A stretch of 32,597 nucleotides of DNA, taken from NCBI GenBank assembly GCA_937884485.1, contig CALGCG010000004.1, forward strand, positions 1 through 32,597, written 5' to 3'. Positions 10,325-17,719 of this stretch are shown one piece after another. The position numbers and the translations under genes are program-made. The notes beneath the pieces are model-generated. The model was not told where the DNA came from. It ran no database searches and saw only the letters and a program-made list of their open reading frames with translations. The stretch comes from an uncultured Bacteroidales bacterium (GTDB lineage: Bacteria > Bacteroidota > Bacteroidia > Bacteroidales > P3). Position 1 is the stretch's first letter, and each line of letters starts with the position of its first letter.

Positions 10325-10356
10325 CAAATATACGCTTTATTTTTCACAGAAACAAA
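10325..10356 (-). promoter_or_regulatory. Consensus Bacteroidota promoter for the giant gene and its leader
   Basis: On the minus strand a -33 box TTTG (10356-10353) is followed by exactly 20 nt and then a -7 box TATATTTG (10332-10325), matching the TTTG-N19-21-TAnnTTTG pattern of the Bacteroidota primary sigma factor. Transcription should begin near 10318, leaving a leader of about 355 nt before ATG 9961. Confidence 0.75.
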
Positions 10357-10360
10357 TTTT

Positions 10361-10668
10361 TTCTTTTTTTTAACAAAATTCTTTCCGCATGACTCTCTAC
10401 AGAAGTCAATCCGATTACGCAATTTCCTGCTGTTTTCCCCCTCCTTCCCCCATACCCTCCCCTACCGAAAACTTACCAAAAAAAGTGAGCATAAAGAGAG
10501 GGGTAAGAGAGGAGTAAGAGGGGAGTAAGAGGGGGTGCCTGTTAACTGCTAATTTACAGCATGTTATAAATGTAATAGATTTTACCGCAAAACAATAAAT
10601 ATTTAGCAGTACTCGCAGCATTGCAGAATAGGGTCACGCCCATGCTACGGGACATGGCCGACATGCGA
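10361..10668. other. Non-coding spacer between the giant-gene promoter and the pyrF operon terminator
   Basis: I see no credible gene here. The stretch holds an AT-rich part (10361-10430), a C-rich patch (10436-10470), the 11-nt purine repeat (10496-10536) and a small imperfect hairpin TAACTGCT...AGCATGTTA at about 10543-10566. A 7-bp inverted pair, CTGCTAA and TTAGCAG, is spaced about 50 nt apart at about 10545 and 10605. Confidence 0.5.
10496..10536. repeat. 11-nt purine-rich tandem repeat
   Basis: Three consecutive 11-nt units are seen: GAGAGGGGTAA (10496-10506), GAGAGGAGTAA (10507-10517) and GAGGGGAGTAA (10518-10528), followed by a partial fourth. A C-rich patch at 10436-10470 is roughly its inverse complement and could fold back on it. 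Confidence 0.7.
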
Positions 10669-10669
10669 T

Positions 10670-10702
10670 AAAAAGAAAAAAGGTGCGCCGAAACGCACCT
10701 CA
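10670..10702 (-). terminator. Rho-independent terminator of the amidase-gldA-pyrF operon
   Basis: The minus strand carries a perfect 7-bp stem, AGGTGCG with CGCACCT (10700-10694 and 10687-10681), and a 6-nt loop. It is followed by a T-rich run (TTTTTTCTTTTT) over about 10680-10669. It lies about 25 nt after the stop of the membrane-protein gene, the last of the operon. Confidence 0.85.
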
Positions 10703-10727
10703 TAAACTATGGAATGGCCAGACGGGC

Positions 10728-11189
10728 TTATTCTGTTTCCTCTGTGGATGCCGGTGGCTGTCCGTCGGCATCGAAGGCGCCCAGGTTCTTCATCTGCATG
10801 TAGTAGAGCAGCAGGAAAAGGGCGGTAAACATGATGTCGCCAACACCCATGTAGGCTTTGCCCATGAAGAGCAGCGGCAACGCAAGCAGCAGCAGCTGGG
10901 CAATAGCATAGAAATGAAATCCCGAGCGGCGGAGGTTCCACATCAGCACGCATCCCACCACGGAGAGCAGCGACAGCAAAGCCATGCCGCCATAAAGCAG
11001 ACGCGGCACAGCGGCAGCACGCTCCCACAGGGAGAACATTTCGGAGGGCAGCATCGCCTGGTTGGCACGGTAGACGGCGTCGAGCGCAGGCAGCGCTATG
11101 GCCATCATGAGGCTCGACAGAAAAGTCATGGAGCCATAGATAATGCTCAACACCAAGAGGGTGCGCAGCAGAACAGGACTCTTGTTCAT
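10728..11189 (-). CDS. Four-helix integral membrane protein of unknown function
   Basis: The 153-aa product has four strongly hydrophobic segments at about residues 7-32, 61-84, 91-109 and 115-133, with a short acidic C-terminal tail ending in STEETE. No signal peptide cleavage site or known domain was recognised, so it is a predicted inner-membrane protein without assigned function. Its ATG overlaps the pyrF stop by four bases (ATGA), which suggests translational coupling, and it is followed by a clear terminator. It is the last gene of the amidase-gldA-pyrF operon. The overlap and the continuous hydrophobic pattern make it a real gene. Confidence 0.85.
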   Translation of the reverse strand: MNKSPVLLRTLLVLSIIYGSMTFLSSLMMAIALPALDAVYRANQAMLPSEMFSLWERAAAVPRLLYGGMALLSLLSVVGCVLMWNLRRSGFHFYAIAQLLLLALPLLFMGKAYMGVGDIMFTALFLLLYYMQMKNLGAFDADGQPPASTEETE

Positions 11190-12007
11190 AGCACGGCAGA
11201 CATCTGTTGTTGCAGTTTCTGCGCCTCGCGGGCGGCAGCATCGGCAAAGTCGGAGCCGTTAGAGGCATAGATGATACCACGAGAGGAGTTGACCAACAGT
11301 CCGCAGTCACGGTTCAGGCCATGACGGCACACCTCCTCGAGGCTTCCTCCCTGGGCACCCACTCCGGGCACCAGCAGGAAGCTTCCGGGCACTATGCGGC
11401 GCACATCGTTCAGCATCTCGGCCTTGGTGGCGCCGACCACGTACATCATGTTTTCCTCGTTGCCCCACTGCTTGGAAGTTTCGAGCACGCGCTGGTACAA
11501 CGGCGTGCCGTGTTCGTCCTGGGTCAACTGGAAATCGAAGGCTCCCTTGTTGGATGTCAATGCCAGCAGGATGACCCACTTGCCATCGTAGACGGTGAAG
11601 GGCTGCACGCTATCGGCACCCATATAGGGGGCCACGGTGATGGCGTCAAAGTTGAAGTCGCCCTTCGGGTCGAGGAATGCTTTGGCATAGCGCTCGCTGG
11701 TGTTGCCAATGTCGCCACGCTTGGCGTCGGCAATGGTAAAAACGGGCTTGCCGAGCTGATGGAGGTAATCCATGGTGAGTTTCAGCTGGCGCAAACCCTC
11801 CAGACCCAAAGCTTCGTAGAAAGCCAGGTTGGGCTTATAGGCCACGCAATGGTCGATGGTGGCATCGATGATGGCACGGTTGAAGAGGAAGATGCCGTCC
11901 TGGGCATCGCGCAGATGGGCAGGCATCTTGGCGGGGTCGGTGTCAAGACCCACGCAAAGGAACGAGCGGCGCTCGCGGATAAGGGATATTAATTCTTGAC
12001 GGGTCAT
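11186..12007 (-). CDS. pyrF: Orotidine 5'-phosphate decarboxylase
   Basis: The 273-aa product matches the longer (type 2) OMP decarboxylase family in length and motifs. It catalyses the last step of de novo UMP synthesis, decarboxylation of orotidine 5'-phosphate, in the cytoplasm. The start (FLCVGLDTDP, residues 17-26) holds the first substrate aspartate, and the catalytic DxKxxD motif is seen as DAKRGDIGNT, with Lys96 and Asp99. A late PGVGAQGG stretch fits the phosphate-binding loop. The gene starts three bases after the stop of the ABC ATPase gene, and its stop overlaps the next start, so it is an internal operon member. No other pyr gene is nearby. Confidence 0.96.
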   Translation of the reverse strand: MTRQELISLIRERRSFLCVGLDTDPAKMPAHLRDAQDGIFLFNRAIIDATIDHCVAYKPNLAFYEALGLEGLRQLKLTMDYLHQLGKPVFTIADAKRGDIGNTSERYAKAFLDPKGDFNFDAITVAPYMGADSVQPFTVYDGKWVILLALTSNKGAFDFQLTQDEHGTPLYQRVLETSKQWGNEENMMYVVGATKAEMLNDVRRIVPGSFLLVPGVGAQGGSLEEVCRHGLNRDCGLLVNSSRGIIYASNGSDFADAAAREAQKLQQQMSAVL

Positions 12008-12010
12008 ATT

Positions 12011-12703
12011 CTATTCTGTCAATTTATGGAATTGCTCGGTGAGTTTCTTGGCGTTGACACCATCCATGCTTTCGTCGGCGACAATGCGGCCGTGATTGAT
12101 GACAATGGCACGCGAGCACATGGCCTCTACCTCCTGCATGATGTGTGTGGAGAGGAGCACAGCCTTGTCCTTGCCCGAACGGCGGATGAGTGTGCGGATA
12201 AACTCCAACTGGTTGGGGTCGAGACCTGTGGTGGGTTCGTCGAGGATGAGCACCTCGGGGTCATGAATAAGAGCCTGCGCCAGCCCCACACGCTGGCGGT
12301 AGCCTTTGGACAGCTGTCCTATCTTCTTGTGCGCCTCGGGGGCGAGGCCGGTGAGATCAATCATCTCGTCGGCACGTTCACGGCGATTCTTGACGCCGCT
12401 GAGACCTGCGGCAAAACGCAGGTACTCACGCACATACATATCCGGATAGAGAGGGTTGAGCTCCGGCAGGTAGCCTATATGGCGCCGCACCTCCAGACTA
12501 TCGTCGTAGATGCTGTGACCACAGACACTGACTTCGCCCTCCGTAGGCGGAATGAAACAGGTGATGATCTTCATCAGCGTGGACTTGCCGGCACCGTTGG
12601 GTCCCAGCAGGCCTACAATCTCGCCCTTGCCCACATGGAAGGAGACGTGATCCAGGGCATGTTGCTCGCCGAAAGTCTTGGTGATATCTTTTGCCTCTAT
12701 CAT
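12011..12703 (-). CDS. ABC transporter ATP-binding protein, GldA-like
   Basis: The 230-aa product is a complete ABC ATPase domain. Walker A is GPNGAGKST at 34-42, the signature is LSKGYRQR at 131-138, Walker B with the catalytic glutamate is VLILDEPTTGLDP at 151-163, and the switch histidine is H187 in LSTH. The sequence around IGYLPELNPLYPDMYVREYL resembles GldA, the ATPase of the Gld transporter described in gliding Flavobacterium, but this copy is shorter at the C-terminus than the roughly 300 aa I recall for GldA. No permease lies in the window, so its partner must be encoded elsewhere. It sits three bases after the amidase and three bases before pyrF. A link to motility is not supported by the context; it could be any GldA-type exporter. 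Confidence 0.9.
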   Translation of the reverse strand: MIEAKDITKTFGEQHALDHVSFHVGKGEIVGLLGPNGAGKSTLMKIITCFIPPTEGEVSVCGHSIYDDSLEVRRHIGYLPELNPLYPDMYVREYLRFAAGLSGVKNRRERADEMIDLTGLAPEAHKKIGQLSKGYRQRVGLAQALIHDPEVLILDEPTTGLDPNQLEFIRTLIRRSGKDKAVLLSTHIMQEVEAMCSRAIVINHGRIVADESMDGVNAKKLTEQFHKLTE

Positions 12704-12706
12704 ATT

Positions 12707-14533
12707 TTATTCAATGTTGAAACGACGGCCGTCCTTAATGCCATAGATAAAGGCATCTTTGAAAGGTGTGGAGGCCTTGATGGATGCCAGGCGTTTGCGG
12801 GCTTCGGCAAGGGTCTTGTAGTTGCCGCAGGAGTAGATATAGAACTTGCCCGAACGCGAGGTGCGAATGTCGCGGATGCCATGAAGGTCGGGGTCACCGG
12901 CTTTGATGACACGGGTGGCTGTGAAAATCTGAATGCGATAGTGCGTGCCCTTGTCCTCCGGATCCACTTGCTTGGGTTTGGCAGGCTCTGCAGGTTTCGT
13001 CTCGACGGGCTTCGTAGCGACGGGCTTGGTCTCGACAGGTTTGGTCTCGGCGGGCTTGGTCTCCGCAGGTTTGGCCTCGCTCTGCTTGGTCTGGTTCGTG
13101 GCATTGATGCGGCGGCGCACAGCCCAGGCATCCTTGAAAGAGGTGTGACGCTGCACCTCCTTGCAATAGTCATTGGCTTCGGTAAAGGTGGCAAAACGAC
13201 CCACAGAGTAGCAATAGAGTTGTCCATTGCGCGTGGTCATGATGTTTTCAAGGCCCTTGAAGACAGGGTCGCCCTCGGCAAACTCCTTGTTGGAAGTGAG
13301 AATCTGGACGGTATAGAACTCGTTGGCATTGGCAGCGCTGTTCTTGGGAGCCTGCAGCGATGTCGAATGCTGTGGTTCCGACTTTTCAGGCTCATTGTCG
13401 GCATTCCTGACGGGAGTGCTTACCACAATGGTGGGCGCAACTTTTTCTTCCGCGGGGGCAGGGGCAGTCTTTGGCTCGGCAGGCGCCACAGCCGGGGTCT
13501 GCTCCACCCGAGGGGCAAGTTCACGTGTGGGAACAGGGCGCTCAGTGTCAGTGCTGAGGACAATGGTGACCGTGTCGGCAGCGAGGGCCTTGGGAGGCTC
13601 CTGCTTCACCTGTTTCTCCACAACGACCGGAGCCGCGGGGGTGGCCTGCGGTTCGGGGGTGGTCTGAACAACCGGAGGCTCCTGTGCGGCCGGCTTCTCC
13701 GACTTCGGTTGTGCATAACCAGGAATGTCAATCTTGGGATTGGCAATCTTGTTGGTACCCTCCTCTGTGGCCTTGAAGGTCATGAATGCATTGAAAAGCG
13801 AGAGGGCAATCTTGGCCTGTCCTTCATCGCTGATCATGAAAGCCTCCTCGGTGGGGTTGCTGATGAAACCCACCTCGGTGAGCACCGACGGACACGTCGT
13901 TTTGTAAAGCACGAAGAGCTCGGCCTGCTTCACACCGCGGTTGATGGTCTTAAGATTCTGTTTGTACTGATTCTGGATGGCCTGAGCCAGATTGAGGCTC
14001 TTGTCGATGAAAGCGTTCTGGAACATGGCGAGCATCACATAGCTCTCCGTAGAGTTGGGGTCGAAACCCTTGTAGGCGTCGTTGTTCTTGTAATCGCTCT
14101 CCAGCAGTATGTCCGAGTTTTCCTTCTTGGCGACCTCCAGGTTGGCACGGCTCTCGGAAAGACCCATCACGAAGGTCTCCACGCCCGTGGGGGCAGCCGT
14201 AGGATGGGAGTTGGCATGGATGGAGATAAAAAGGTCGGCCTTGTTGCGATTGGCAATATGGGCACGTTCTGCCAGGGAGATGTCAACGTCGGTAGTGCGC
14301 GTGTAGATGACTTTCACATCGGGGTAATTGTCGGAAACCAGCTTTCCGAATTTTTTTGCAATGGCCAGGGTGATATGCTTCTCCTGGGTACGGCCCCCCT
14401 GAGCTCCGGGTTTTGCTCCCCCGTGACCTGGGTCTATGACCACTGTACGCACCTTGTAAGTGTCTTTTTTTTGCGAAAAAGCAGGTGCCCAAAAGAGCGA
14501 CATTGCGATGATTAAGGTTAGTAAGCGTCTCAT
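12707..14533 (-). CDS. Secreted N-acetylmuramoyl-L-alanine amidase with two SPOR domains
   Basis: The 608-aa product begins with a signal peptide (about residues 1-20, ending AFS-Q). An Amidase_3 (LytC/AmiC-type) zinc domain spans about 27-240, with expected zinc ligands and catalytic residues His37 (DPGHGG), Glu51 (TQEKH), His106 (SIHANSH) and Glu220 (TEVGF). A Pro/Glu/Thr-rich linker follows, then SPOR-like domains at about 405-475 and 530-605, separated by a KPAETKP-type linker. Such enzymes cut the stem peptide from MurNAc in the periplasm, and SPOR domains bind denuded glycan at the division septum, so a role in cell separation is likely. Two SPOR domains in one amidase is less usual than one. 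It is first in its operon, about 60 nt after a consensus promoter. The ATG at 14533 directly precedes the signal peptide. Confidence 0.93.
   Translation of the reverse strand: MRRLLTLIIAMSLFWAPAFSQKKDTYKVRTVVIDPGHGGAKPGAQGGRTQEKHITLAIAKKFGKLVSDNYPDVKVIYTRTTDVDISLAERAHIANRNKADLFISIHANSHPTAAPTGVETFVMGLSESRANLEVAKKENSDILLESDYKNNDAYKGFDPNSTESYVMLAMFQNAFIDKSLNLAQAIQNQYKQNLKTINRGVKQAELFVLYKTTCPSVLTEVGFISNPTEEAFMISDEGQAKIALSLFNAFMTFKATEEGTNKIANPKIDIPGYAQPKSEKPAAQEPPVVQTTPEPQATPAAPVVVEKQVKQEPPKALAADTVTIVLSTDTERPVPTRELAPRVEQTPAVAPAEPKTAPAPAEEKVAPTIVVSTPVRNADNEPEKSEPQHSTSLQAPKNSAANANEFYTVQILTSNKEFAEGDPVFKGLENIMTTRNGQLYCYSVGRFATFTEANDYCKEVQRHTSFKDAWAVRRRINATNQTKQSEAKPAETKPAETKPVETKPVATKPVETKPAEPAKPKQVDPEDKGTHYRIQIFTATRVIKAGDPDLHGIRDIRTSRSGKFYIYSCGNYKTLAEARKRLASIKASTPFKDAFIYGIKDGRRFNIE
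12993..13082 (-). repeat. 15-nt tandem repeat encoding KPAETKP-type linker between the SPOR domains
   Basis: About six consecutive 15-nt units (for example GGCTTGGTCTCGACA and GGTTTGGTCTCGGCG, read on the plus strand) encode the five-residue pattern (P/V)-(E/A)-T-K-P. Because the unit is a multiple of three, copy-number change would alter the linker length without a frameshift. Confidence 0.85.
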
Positions 14534-14554
14534 TTACAATAAAATATTTTTCAA

Positions 14555-14586
14555 TTTTTTAATTTGCATAAATAATCTTATCTTTG
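14555..14586 (+). promoter_or_regulatory. Promoter of lptD
   Basis: The -7 box TATCTTTG is at 14579-14586. At the expected distance upstream the sequence is TTTT (about 14555-14558) rather than TTTG, so the -33 box is one base off consensus. Transcription would start near 14593, about 57 nt before the lptD start. Confidence 0.6.
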
Positions 14587-14607
14587 CAAATCGAAAATGC
14601 AAAGATA
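14579..14607. promoter_or_regulatory. Perfect inverted repeat formed by two facing -7 boxes
   Basis: TATCTTTGCA (14579-14588) and TGCAAAGATA (14598-14607) are exact reverse complements around a 9-bp spacer. Each arm contains the -7 box of one of the two divergent transcription units, so the same DNA must serve both promoters. Confidence 0.75.
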
Positions 14608-14630
14608 CGAAGATATTTTGAATGTTCAAA
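14600..14630 (-). promoter_or_regulatory. Consensus promoter of the amidase-gldA-pyrF operon
   Basis: On the minus strand a TTTG box (14630-14627) is followed by 19 nt and TATCTTTG (14607-14600), a full match to the Bacteroidota pattern. The expected start near 14593 leaves a leader of about 60 nt before the amidase ATG. Confidence 0.75.
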
Positions 14631-14649
14631 ATAATGTTTTAAAAGAGGC

Positions 14650-17235
14650 TTGAAAGGGGTAAAAAACATAGTGGTAAAGACAGGCCGTGGAGGCTCAGGG
14701 CTGCGAAGTCTATGGGCTCTTCTTGCCCTGTTTTTCCTGCCCTTGGCGGCCTCGGCTCAGCACGATATCGATACCCTGATGAGGGTGTCGAAAAATGGGG
14801 TGGACAAAGTCATCAAATACAAGGCCAAAGACTCCGTGGCCATGGATCTCACCACGCGGCGCGCTTTCCTCTATAGCGACGGCTCCATCGACTATGACAG
14901 CATGCTGCTCATGGCCGACCGCGTGGAGGTGGACTTCGACCGCCACACACTGCACGCCCACGGCACGGAAGACACCACAGGCAAGGTGGTGGGGCGCCCC
15001 TTCTTCAAACAGGACGGCACAGACTACCATGCCGACACCATCACCTTCAACTACGACACCAAGAAGGGCATCATCCAGGGCGTCATCACCCAGGAGGGCG
15101 ACGGATTCCTGCATGGACAGAAGGTGAAAAAAATCAACGACTCAGTGATGTACCTCAGCGGTGGCAGCTACACCACCTGCAACTACGCACACCCCCATTT
15201 TGCATTGAATTTCACCAAGAGCAAGCTCATTGCCGGCGACAAGATAGTGACCGGCCCGGCCTGGCTTTCCATCGAGGACGTGCCCACCCCCGTGGCGCTG
15301 CCCTTTGCCTTCTTCCCCATCACCCACTCGCGCACCTCGGGCGTGCTGATACCCTCCTACGGATGGCAGAACTACCGCGGCTACTACCTGCGCGACGGCG
15401 GCTACTACTTCGCCCTCGGCGACAACTGGGACCTCGCACTGCTGGGCGACATCTACACAAACCTCAGCTGGGCTCTCGAGGCCAAGAGCAACTACTATAA
15501 ACGTTACAAATACAAAGGGGCCTTCGACGCACGCTACGGCATCACCTACGAGGGCATACGCGGCGACAGCAACACCTTCAACCAATACAACGATTTCAAG
15601 TTCACCTGGACCCACGAACAGGATTCCAAGTCAAACCCCTACAGCCGCTTCTCGGCCAATGTCAACCTGCAGAGCCGCAACTACAACCGCAACACCTCCA
15701 ACCGCAACGACTACTTCAATTCCACCACCACCTCCTCCATCAGCTACACTACCAAACTGGGCTCCTACCTCAACCTGGCCATCTCGGCCCGCGAGAGCTA
15801 CAACGTACAGACCGGCGTGATGAACATCAAGCTGCCCTCCATCTCGCTGTCGTCCATCACCATCTACCCGCTGCGGCGCGCCAACCCCGTGGGAGGCTAC
15901 CGCTGGTGGGAGAACATATCGCTTTCCTACGTGCTGAACGCCGAAAACAATATCACCGCCGCCGACAGCGAACTCTTCACCCGCCAAACCTTCGACGCTA
16001 TGCAGTACGGCATACATCACAGCATCCCTCTGTCGAGCAGCCTGAAGGTGCTGAAGTTCTTCAACTGGACCAACTCGCTGACCTACAACGAGCGCTGGCA
16101 TTGGAGCACCATCGACAAGAGCTACGACGCCTCCACCGGCACCGTTACCACCGACACCCTCTTCGGCTTCCGCGCCAACCGCGACTTCAACTTCAGCTCC
16201 TCGCTGACCACCCGCATCTACGGCATGTTCCAGTACAAGTACGGCCCGCTGAAGGCCCTGCGCCATGTCATCAACCCCTCCATAGCCTTCAGCTATCATC
16301 CCGACTTCGGAGCCGAGCGATTCGGATGGTGGAGACAATACACCGACACCACGGGCTACGTGCACCGCTACTCCATTTTCCAGAACAGCCTCTATGGCGG
16401 CCCTCCCGACGGCAAAAGCGGCAGCCTGCGCTTCTCCATAGGCAACAACCTCGAAGCCAAATGGCAGAATCCGTTCGACACCACCGCCGAAGTGAAGAAG
16501 ATACCCCTCATCGAGAACCTGACACTCTCCATGAGCTACGACTTCGCCAAGGATTCGCTCAACCTCTCCCCGCTCTCCGTCAGCGGCCGCACCACCCTCT
16601 TCCGCACCCTGGTGCTCAACTACAGCGGCTCCTTCAGCCCCTACGTCATCGACAGCGCCGGAAGACTCCACAACGAATTCCTCTGGGAGAAAGAACGACG
16701 CCTGTTCCGCGCCGAAAGCTCCACCTGGAGCGCACAACTCTCCTTCAGCCTGAACAACAAGACCTTCAGCAAGGACGGCTCTTCCTCCAGCCAGGGACGC
16801 CCCACAACGGCTATCCTCCAGACTCCCCACAACTACAACCCGGTGCTGATGACCGGCGGTTATGTCGACTTCTCCGTGCCCTGGAACCTCAGCATCAGCT
16901 ACACCTTCAGCTATGTGAACACCTTCGTGGCCAGCATTATGGACATGAAAAGCCAGACGGTGCAGAGCATCAACCTCTCGGGCAATGTGAGCCTCACCAA
17001 AAACTGGCGCATCGCCATGACCACGGGCTATGACTTCGTCAACAAAGGCATGTCGTACACCACCGTGGACATCTATCGCGACCTCCACTGCTGGGAGATG
17101 CGCTTCAGCTGGGTGCCCTTCGGCTACTACCAGAGCTGGTTCTTCCAAATCAATATCAAAGCCGATGCACTGCGCGATGTGAAGTACGAGAAGCGCCAAA
17201 GCTACCAGGAAAATAACGGATACTATTCTTATTAA
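14650..17235 (+). CDS. lptD: LptD-type LPS assembly outer-membrane protein
   Basis: The 861-aa product has an N-terminal signal peptide ending ASAQ at about residue 37. An OstA/LptA-like beta domain follows at about 60-160, with short strands such as YDSMLLMADRVEVDFDRHTL and GTDYHADTITFNYDTKKG. The rest is a long Tyr/Asn-rich outer-membrane beta-barrel. Length and order fit the LptD proteins of Bacteroidota, which insert lipopolysaccharide into the outer leaflet together with LptE. No ATG is available: an in-frame stop lies at 14632-14634, and the first usable codons are TTG 14650 and GTG 14671. I take TTG because it gives the fuller signal-peptide n-region. A MerR-type gene follows after 11 bases, probably on the same transcript. 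Confidence 0.9.
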   Translation: MKGVKNIVVKTGRGGSGLRSLWALLALFFLPLAASAQHDIDTLMRVSKNGVDKVIKYKAKDSVAMDLTTRRAFLYSDGSIDYDSMLLMADRVEVDFDRHTLHAHGTEDTTGKVVGRPFFKQDGTDYHADTITFNYDTKKGIIQGVITQEGDGFLHGQKVKKINDSVMYLSGGSYTTCNYAHPHFALNFTKSKLIAGDKIVTGPAWLSIEDVPTPVALPFAFFPITHSRTSGVLIPSYGWQNYRGYYLRDGGYYFALGDNWDLALLGDIYTNLSWALEAKSNYYKRYKYKGAFDARYGITYEGIRGDSNTFNQYNDFKFTWTHEQDSKSNPYSRFSANVNLQSRNYNRNTSNRNDYFNSTTTSSISYTTKLGSYLNLAISARESYNVQTGVMNIKLPSISLSSITIYPLRRANPVGGYRWWENISLSYVLNAENNITAADSELFTRQTFDAMQYGIHHSIPLSSSLKVLKFFNWTNSLTYNERWHWSTIDKSYDASTGTVTTDTLFGFRANRDFNFSSSLTTRIYGMFQYKYGPLKALRHVINPSIAFSYHPDFGAERFGWWRQYTDTTGYVHRYSIFQNSLYGGPPDGKSGSLRFSIGNNLEAKWQNPFDTTAEVKKIPLIENLTLSMSYDFAKDSLNLSPLSVSGRTTLFRTLVLNYSGSFSPYVIDSAGRLHNEFLWEKERRLFRAESSTWSAQLSFSLNNKTFSKDGSSSSQGRPTTAILQTPHNYNPVLMTGGYVDFSVPWNLSISYTFSYVNTFVASIMDMKSQTVQSINLSGNVSLTKNWRIAMTTGYDFVNKGMSYTTVDIYRDLHCWEMRFSWVPFGYYQSWFFQINIKADALRDVKYEKRQSYQENNGYYSY

Positions 17236-17246
17236 ACAACACAAAC

Positions 17247-17564
17247 ATGGAAACCAACAAGCTCTACCATTCCATCGGCGAGGTCGCCGAGATGCTGGGC
17301 GAGGCACCATCGGTGTTACGCTTCTGGGAGACCGAATTCGACTGCATACGGCCCGTAAAGAACCGTCGCGGCAGCCGCAGCTACACCGAACACGATATCG
17401 AGCTGCTACGGCGCATCAAATACCTGACACGCGACTGCGGCTATACCCTCGAGGGAGCCCGCGAACAGATGCGCCAGCGCCCCCTGGAAGACCCCAAAAT
17501 GGAGCTTGTCAAGCAGCTCCAAGAGGTCCGAACCTTCCTGGTGGAACTGAAAGAAACCCTTTAA
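17247..17564 (+). CDS. MerR-family transcriptional regulator (short form)
   Basis: The 105-aa product has an N-terminal winged helix-turn-helix of the MerR type. Residues 7-28 (YHSIGEVAEMLG, then VLRFWETEF) form the HTH, and the wing continues through NRRGSRSYTEHDIELLRRIKYL. A short predicted helix (KMELVKQLQEVRTFLVELKETL) ends the protein and would serve dimerisation; there is no room for an effector-binding domain. Short MerR proteins of this shape are common in Bacteroidota, often beside envelope genes. It lies 11 bases after the lptD stop and is likely co-transcribed. Its targets are unknown; the nearby inverted repeat at 14579-14607 is one candidate site, but that is speculation. Confidence 0.92.
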   Translation: METNKLYHSIGEVAEMLGEAPSVLRFWETEFDCIRPVKNRRGSRSYTEHDIELLRRIKYLTRDCGYTLEGAREQMRQRPLEDPKMELVKQLQEVRTFLVELKETL

Positions 17565-17605
17565 ACGCCCAACACGCACTGCAACAGTGGCATAATCCAC
17601 CCAAC

Positions 17606-17649
17606 AACACCCTGCCAACCCCCTAATAACACCCTACCAACTCCCACTA
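17606..17649. repeat. Two 22-nt tandem repeats made of 11-nt subunits
   Basis: Units at 17606-17627 and 17628-17649 both begin AACACCCT and continue with a second AAC-led 11-mer (AACCCCCTAAT, AACTCCCACTA). The second unit runs into the left arm of the adjoining hairpin. Confidence 0.65.
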
Positions 17650-17667
17650 TGGTGGGAGTTGGTAGGG
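17632..17667. terminator. Strong 16-bp hairpin between convergent genes
   Basis: CCCTACCAACTCCCAC (17632-17647) is perfectly complementary to 17652-17667 around the loop TATG. It lies between the convergent stops of the MerR gene (17564) and the lipoprotein gene (17720), so a bidirectional terminator role is likely. No T-run follows on either strand, so it is not a classical intrinsic terminator. Confidence 0.55.
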
Positions 17668-17719
17668 AGAAGATAGGTCGTTGGAACGCCCCTCATAGGG
17701 CGACAATACTCACCCCGTG

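Noticed and set aside
10541..10612. Possible insertion-element or attachment-site remnant (TAACTGCT/AGCATGTTA hairpin and 7-bp inverted pair)
   Set aside because: The repeats are short and imperfect, there is no transposase or integrase fragment, and no target duplication is visible.
10325..10612. Invertible promoter for phase variation of the giant gene
   Set aside because: No pair of inverted repeats flanks the promoter closely, and no recombinase gene lies in the window.
11996..14515. Plus-strand open frame of 839 codons opposite the ABC ATPase and amidase genes
   Set aside because: The minus-strand genes show complete catalytic motifs (Walker A/B and zinc-binding residues); the plus-strand product shows none.
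15631..17310. Minus-strand open frame of 559 codons opposite lptD
   Set aside because: It is a register shadow of lptD with no recognisable domain, and it would overlap the whole beta-barrel region of a well-supported gene.
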